Positions 6,740 through 8,856 of a stretch of DNA of 8,856 bases are shown piece by piece. Every line of letters starts with the position of its first letter. Within the stretch, counting starts at the first letter, position 1. Made by a program: the position numbers and the translations under genes. The stretch comes from GCA-002731945 sp036344135 (GTDB taxonomy: Bacteria; Pseudomonadota; Alphaproteobacteria; MED-G09), in contig JAYYUG010000102.1 in the NCBI GenBank assembly GCA_036344135.1, positions 1 to 8,856 of the forward strand, read 5' to 3'. Under the pieces are notes generated by a model, which saw only the letters and a list, made by a program, of their open reading frames with translations, made no database searches and was not told the origin of the DNA.

Positions 6740-7903
6740 TTAAAGTAGCTCTGAGATTTGCTTCTCGCTCATACCAATATCCAATAGAATTTCTCTCTTA
6801 TGCTCACCCAAAAGTGGTGCGGGAGATTTTATTTTAGCTTCCGTTTTAGAAAATTTTGCAGCAGGTCTAGCTTGTCGTATTATACCGGAAGTTGGGTGAT
6901 TGTATTCTTCAATGATTTCATTCACAATTATTTGTTCGTGTCGCAGAAGTGTTGACCTGTCTAAAACAGGTGCACATGGCACATCATGAAGATCAAAAAT
7001 CTCAAGCCATTCTTCTGCAGTCTTATTTCTCAGAACTTTTTGTGTTTCATGAAATCTTTCTGGTGCATTAACTACTCTTTTAGTTGGTGTATCAAATCTT
7101 TCGTCACTTATCCACTCTTCTCTATCTAACGACGCACATAAACCCTCCCACTCTGAATCCGCTACTGCACCGACAGTTATGTAGTTATCTTTTGTCTCAT
7201 AAACTAAATCTTGGGATAATTTCTTATCGGAAGAAAATTTATCCTCTCCATTGAATGTCAAATGTACCAATCCCTCTGGCCATAGAAAATTAATCATTGA
7301 ATCCAACATTGAAAGGCGGACATGCTGCCCTATTCCTTTTCTTTCTTTAGCTAAAAGTGCTGCGGTTATAGCCTGTGCGGCAGTAAGGGCCGTTACTTTA
7401 TCAGGTACAATAGTCCTAACCATCCTAGGTCGACCAGTCTCGCGATCCGATTGAATAGATGCTAATCCAGATAAAGCCTGTATAACTGGATCGTATACTC
7501 TTTTTTTTGAGTACGGACCTTCCTCCCCAAAACCTGATATTGAAACATAGACTATATCTTCTTTAATCTTTCTTACTTCTTTTTCACCAAAACCCATTCT
7601 TTCAATGGCGCCTGGTCTAAAATTTTGAATAAAGCAATCTGCAGTAATTATTATTTTTTTCAGTACCTCTTTTCCTTTTTCGCTCTTAAGATCCAGATTA
7701 ATTGATTTTTTTCCTCGATTTACTGTTAGAAACGTTCCAGTCAATCCTTTATCACCAAAACCAACATATCTAACTATGTCCCCATTCTTTGGTTCTACTT
7801 TTATAACCTCAGCTCCTTGATCAGCCAAAAGCATAGTTGCAACTGGACCAGATATCATGCTGGTTAAATCAACTATCTTTATCCCGTCCAAAGGTCCTGT
7901 CAA
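6740..7903 (-). CDS. CaiB/BaiF (class III) CoA-transferase family protein
   Basis: A 387-residue cytoplasmic enzyme of the CaiB/BaiF family, which moves CoA between acyl-CoA donors and carboxylic acids; some members are racemases. The N-terminus, PLDGIKIVDLT followed by GP-x-ATMLLADQGAEVIKVE, is the family's nucleotide-binding opening. It continues with NRGKKSINLDL (62-72), QNFRPGA (93-99), SGFGEEGPY (123-131) and YDPVIQALSG (137-146). D168 in VPDKVTAL occupies the position of the catalytic Asp that forms the acyl anhydride in formyl-CoA transferase and methylacyl-CoA racemase. GQHVRLSMLDS (192-202) and the C-terminal HDVPCAPV and SPAPLLGEH are also typical. The start is TTG at 7903: the frame closes upstream without any ATG, GGGAG lies 10 nt before it, and the next ATG would delete conserved residues. 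It heads the gene set containing the two PQQ dehydrogenases, so it may activate an acid product of theirs. The substrates are not predictable. Confidence 0.9.
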   Translation of the reverse strand: MTGPLDGIKIVDLTSMISGPVATMLLADQGAEVIKVEPKNGDIVRYVGFGDKGLTGTFLTVNRGKKSINLDLKSEKGKEVLKKIIITADCFIQNFRPGAIERMGFGEKEVRKIKEDIVYVSISGFGEEGPYSKKRVYDPVIQALSGLASIQSDRETGRPRMVRTIVPDKVTALTAAQAITAALLAKERKGIGQHVRLSMLDSMINFLWPEGLVHLTFNGEDKFSSDKKLSQDLVYETKDNYITVGAVADSEWEGLCASLDREEWISDERFDTPTKRVVNAPERFHETQKVLRNKTAEEWLEIFDLHDVPCAPVLDRSTLLRHEQIIVNEIIEEYNHPTSGIIRQARPAAKFSKTEAKIKSPAPLLGEHKREILLDIGMSEKQISELL

Positions 7904-7924
7904 AAGGGATTGTCTCCCAAATAT

Positions 7925-7953
7925 TTGTTATATGTAATATTAGAGAATTTAAT
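7925..7953 (+). promoter_or_regulatory. possible sigma70-type promoter for the glycosyltransferase gene
   Basis: TTGTTA (7925-7930), a 17-nt spacer and TTTAAT (7948-7953; five of six to TATAAT) would start transcription near 7960, only a few bases before the ATG at 7968. A second -10-like TATAGT at 7955-7960 would start it at or next to the ATG. No Shine-Dalgarno motif lies in the usual window upstream of this gene. The whole divergent gap is 64 nt, so elements for both genes must interleave. Confidence 0.3.
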
Positions 7954-7968
7954 TTATAGTAATAACAA
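7939..7968 (-). promoter_or_regulatory. possible sigma70-type promoter for the CoA-transferase gene
   Basis: Read on the - strand: TTGTTA (7968-7963) as -35, an 18-nt spacer, then TCTAAT (7944-7939), five of six matches to TATAAT. Transcription would start near 7932, giving a leader of about 29 nt that includes the GGGAG ribosome site at 7918-7914. The -35 overlaps the start codon of the divergent glycosyltransferase gene. Such matches are common in AT-rich DNA. Confidence 0.3.
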
Positions 7969-8726
7969 TGAATAAGCCATTGCCAATATCGTGTTTTATT
8001 ATTGCTGAAAATGAGTCCGATAGGATAGGAAAAACTATTAGGTCCGTTTCAGGTCTCGTAGAAGAGATTATAGTAGTTGATTCAGGATCATCTGATGGAA
8101 CTCAAAAAATTGCAGAAGAATTAGGGGCAAAAGTTTTCTTCAATGATTGGAAGGGTTATGGTCCTCAGAAAAGGTTTGGGGAAGAATGTTGCAATAACAA
8201 TTGGATTTTAAATCTGGATGCCGACGAGTATTTGTCAGATGACATTAAAAATGAAATATATGAAATTTTTCAAGACTACCAACCAAAATTTTACTTTTAT
8301 TCTTTAAAAGTTGTACCCATTTATCCCAATTGGTCACGACCTAGATTATTATCTGCACATCATAAATGTGTAAGATTGTATAATAAGAATTACGGTCGAT
8401 TCTCAAACTCACCAGTACACGATTCCGTCCAAGTTGCACAACATCAAGTTAAAAGTTTAAAAAAACCTGTCTTTCATAATTCGGTAAGGTCCATCAAACA
8501 TCTTATTGAAAAGGAAAATAATTATATTATGCTTCAATCCTTAACTCTTAAGGGAAAAAATAAATTTCTCCTTTTTATTAGATTGTTTACCGAGTTACCC
8601 TTCGCTTTTTTTAAATATTATATAATAAGAAGGCATTTTACTGGCGCCTTTTCAGGTTTAATTACTGCAGGCATCTTAGCATACTTCCGATGGAAGAGAA
8701 TATTTGTACTTTTTAAAAAAAATTAA
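7968..8726 (+). CDS. family 2 glycosyltransferase, WaaE/KdtX (LPS core) type
   Basis: A 252-residue GT-A fold glycosyltransferase, probably adding a hexose to the lipopolysaccharide inner core or a related surface glycan at the cytoplasmic face of the inner membrane. The N-terminal strand and nucleotide-binding region are ISCFIIAENE (7-16) and VVDSGSSDGT (36-45), with D38 and D43 the expected nucleotide-contacting acids. DWKGYGPQKRFG (60-71) is the signature of the WaaE/KdtX/LgtF-like group. The metal-binding DxD is D84-A-D86 followed by E87. RFSNSPVHDSV, roughly residues 144-154, is the usual acceptor-side motif. The C-terminal 60 or so residues form a hydrophobic and basic segment (TELPFAFFKYYIIRRHF) that likely associates with the membrane. 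Length (about 250) is normal for the group. The ATG lacks an obvious ribosome site. The gene is divergent from the CoA-transferase and convergent with the next gene, with a 1-nt gap between the stop codons. The sugar and acceptor are unknown. Confidence 0.87.
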   Translation: MNKPLPISCFIIAENESDRIGKTIRSVSGLVEEIIVVDSGSSDGTQKIAEELGAKVFFNDWKGYGPQKRFGEECCNNNWILNLDADEYLSDDIKNEIYEIFQDYQPKFYFYSLKVVPIYPNWSRPRLLSAHHKCVRLYNKNYGRFSNSPVHDSVQVAQHQVKSLKKPVFHNSVRSIKHLIEKENNYIMLQSLTLKGKNKFLLFIRLFTELPFAFFKYYIIRRHFTGAFSGLITAGILAYFRWKRIFVLFKKN

Positions 8727-8727
8727 A

Positions 8728-8856
8728 TTATGATTCACTAGAAAAAATATGTTCACAAATTTTTGAAGAAACCCAATCAAACACACCTGGGGGTAAATCG
8801 TGCCCCCAACCTTCAAGAATCTCGAGTCTTGCATTTGGGATCAATTTTGCAGTATC
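8728..8856 (-). CDS. alpha/beta hydrolase, C-terminal fragment (5' part outside window)
   Basis: The - strand is open from the window edge (8856) to a TAA at 8728-8730 and encodes 42 residues. The sequence contains IPNARLEILEGWGHDLPPG, which matches the end of alpha/beta hydrolase fold proteins: a strand leading into the G-x-GH motif, whose His (residue 19 of the fragment) is the catalytic-triad histidine, then a closing helix. The nucleophile and acid lie outside the window, so the reaction (esterase, lactonase, haloalkane or C-C hydrolase) cannot be told. The fragment is short, but this motif in this position is distinctive. The stop codon is 1 nt from that of the glycosyltransferase. Confidence 0.75.
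   Translation of the reverse strand, partial: DTAKLIPNARLEILEGWGHDLPPGVFDWVSSKICEHIFSSES

Noticed and set aside
8788..8808. GC-rich inverted repeat TGGGGG (8788-8793) / CCCCCA (8803-8808) downstream of the glycosyltransferase, resembling a terminator stem
   Set aside because: It lies in the codons for the conserved GWGHDLPPG segment of the alpha/beta hydrolase on the other strand, and no T-run follows it in the glycosyltransferase direction.

Overview
The window is AT-rich (about one third G+C by eye) and tightly packed. It probably comes from a streamlined, free-living alphaproteobacterium, most likely marine. The best taxonomic clue is the truncated CarD/CdnL regulator at the left edge, whose C-terminal half reads like the alphaproteobacterial form. 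Convergent genes end 1-2 nt apart, intergenic gaps are short, and no transposase, integrase, phage gene or CRISPR array is present. The lineage is an inference; no ribosomal RNA is present to settle it.

Layout. On the + strand: the end of carD (1-339), a Rieske-type ring-hydroxylating oxygenase alpha subunit (360-1514), tRNA-Arg(CCT) (1614-1690) and a Tas-like aldo/keto reductase (1755-2789). On the - strand, reading right to left: a CaiB/BaiF CoA-transferase (7903-6740) and then two tandem paralogous quinohemoproteins resembling polyvinyl-alcohol dehydrogenase (6640-4730 and 4696-2792). Divergent from the CoA-transferase, on the + strand, is a family 2 glycosyltransferase of the WaaE/KdtX type (7968-8726). 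The C-terminal end of an alpha/beta hydrolase (8856-8728, - strand) closes the window.

How the genes may work together. The clearest unit is the - strand trio. Two exported PQQ/haem c dehydrogenases would oxidise an alcohol or polyol in the periplasm, and a CoA-transferase could activate a resulting carboxylic acid in the cytoplasm. The pair is a gene duplication: a hand count gives 441 identities over 594 gap-free aligned residues (about 74%), with every cysteine, the haem site and the vicinal Cys-Cys conserved. The Rieske oxygenase, aldo/keto reductase and alpha/beta hydrolase add to a catabolic flavour, but nothing in the sequence ties them to the same pathway. The carD gene, tRNA and glycosyltransferase are housekeeping or envelope genes.

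I see no clearly new defence, mobile or regulatory system. The points most worth a second look are the tandem dehydrogenase pair and its uneven divergence, the AT-only hairpin between the CoA-transferase and the pair, an inverted repeat bracketing the tRNA, and an apparently near-leaderless start for the glycosyltransferase.
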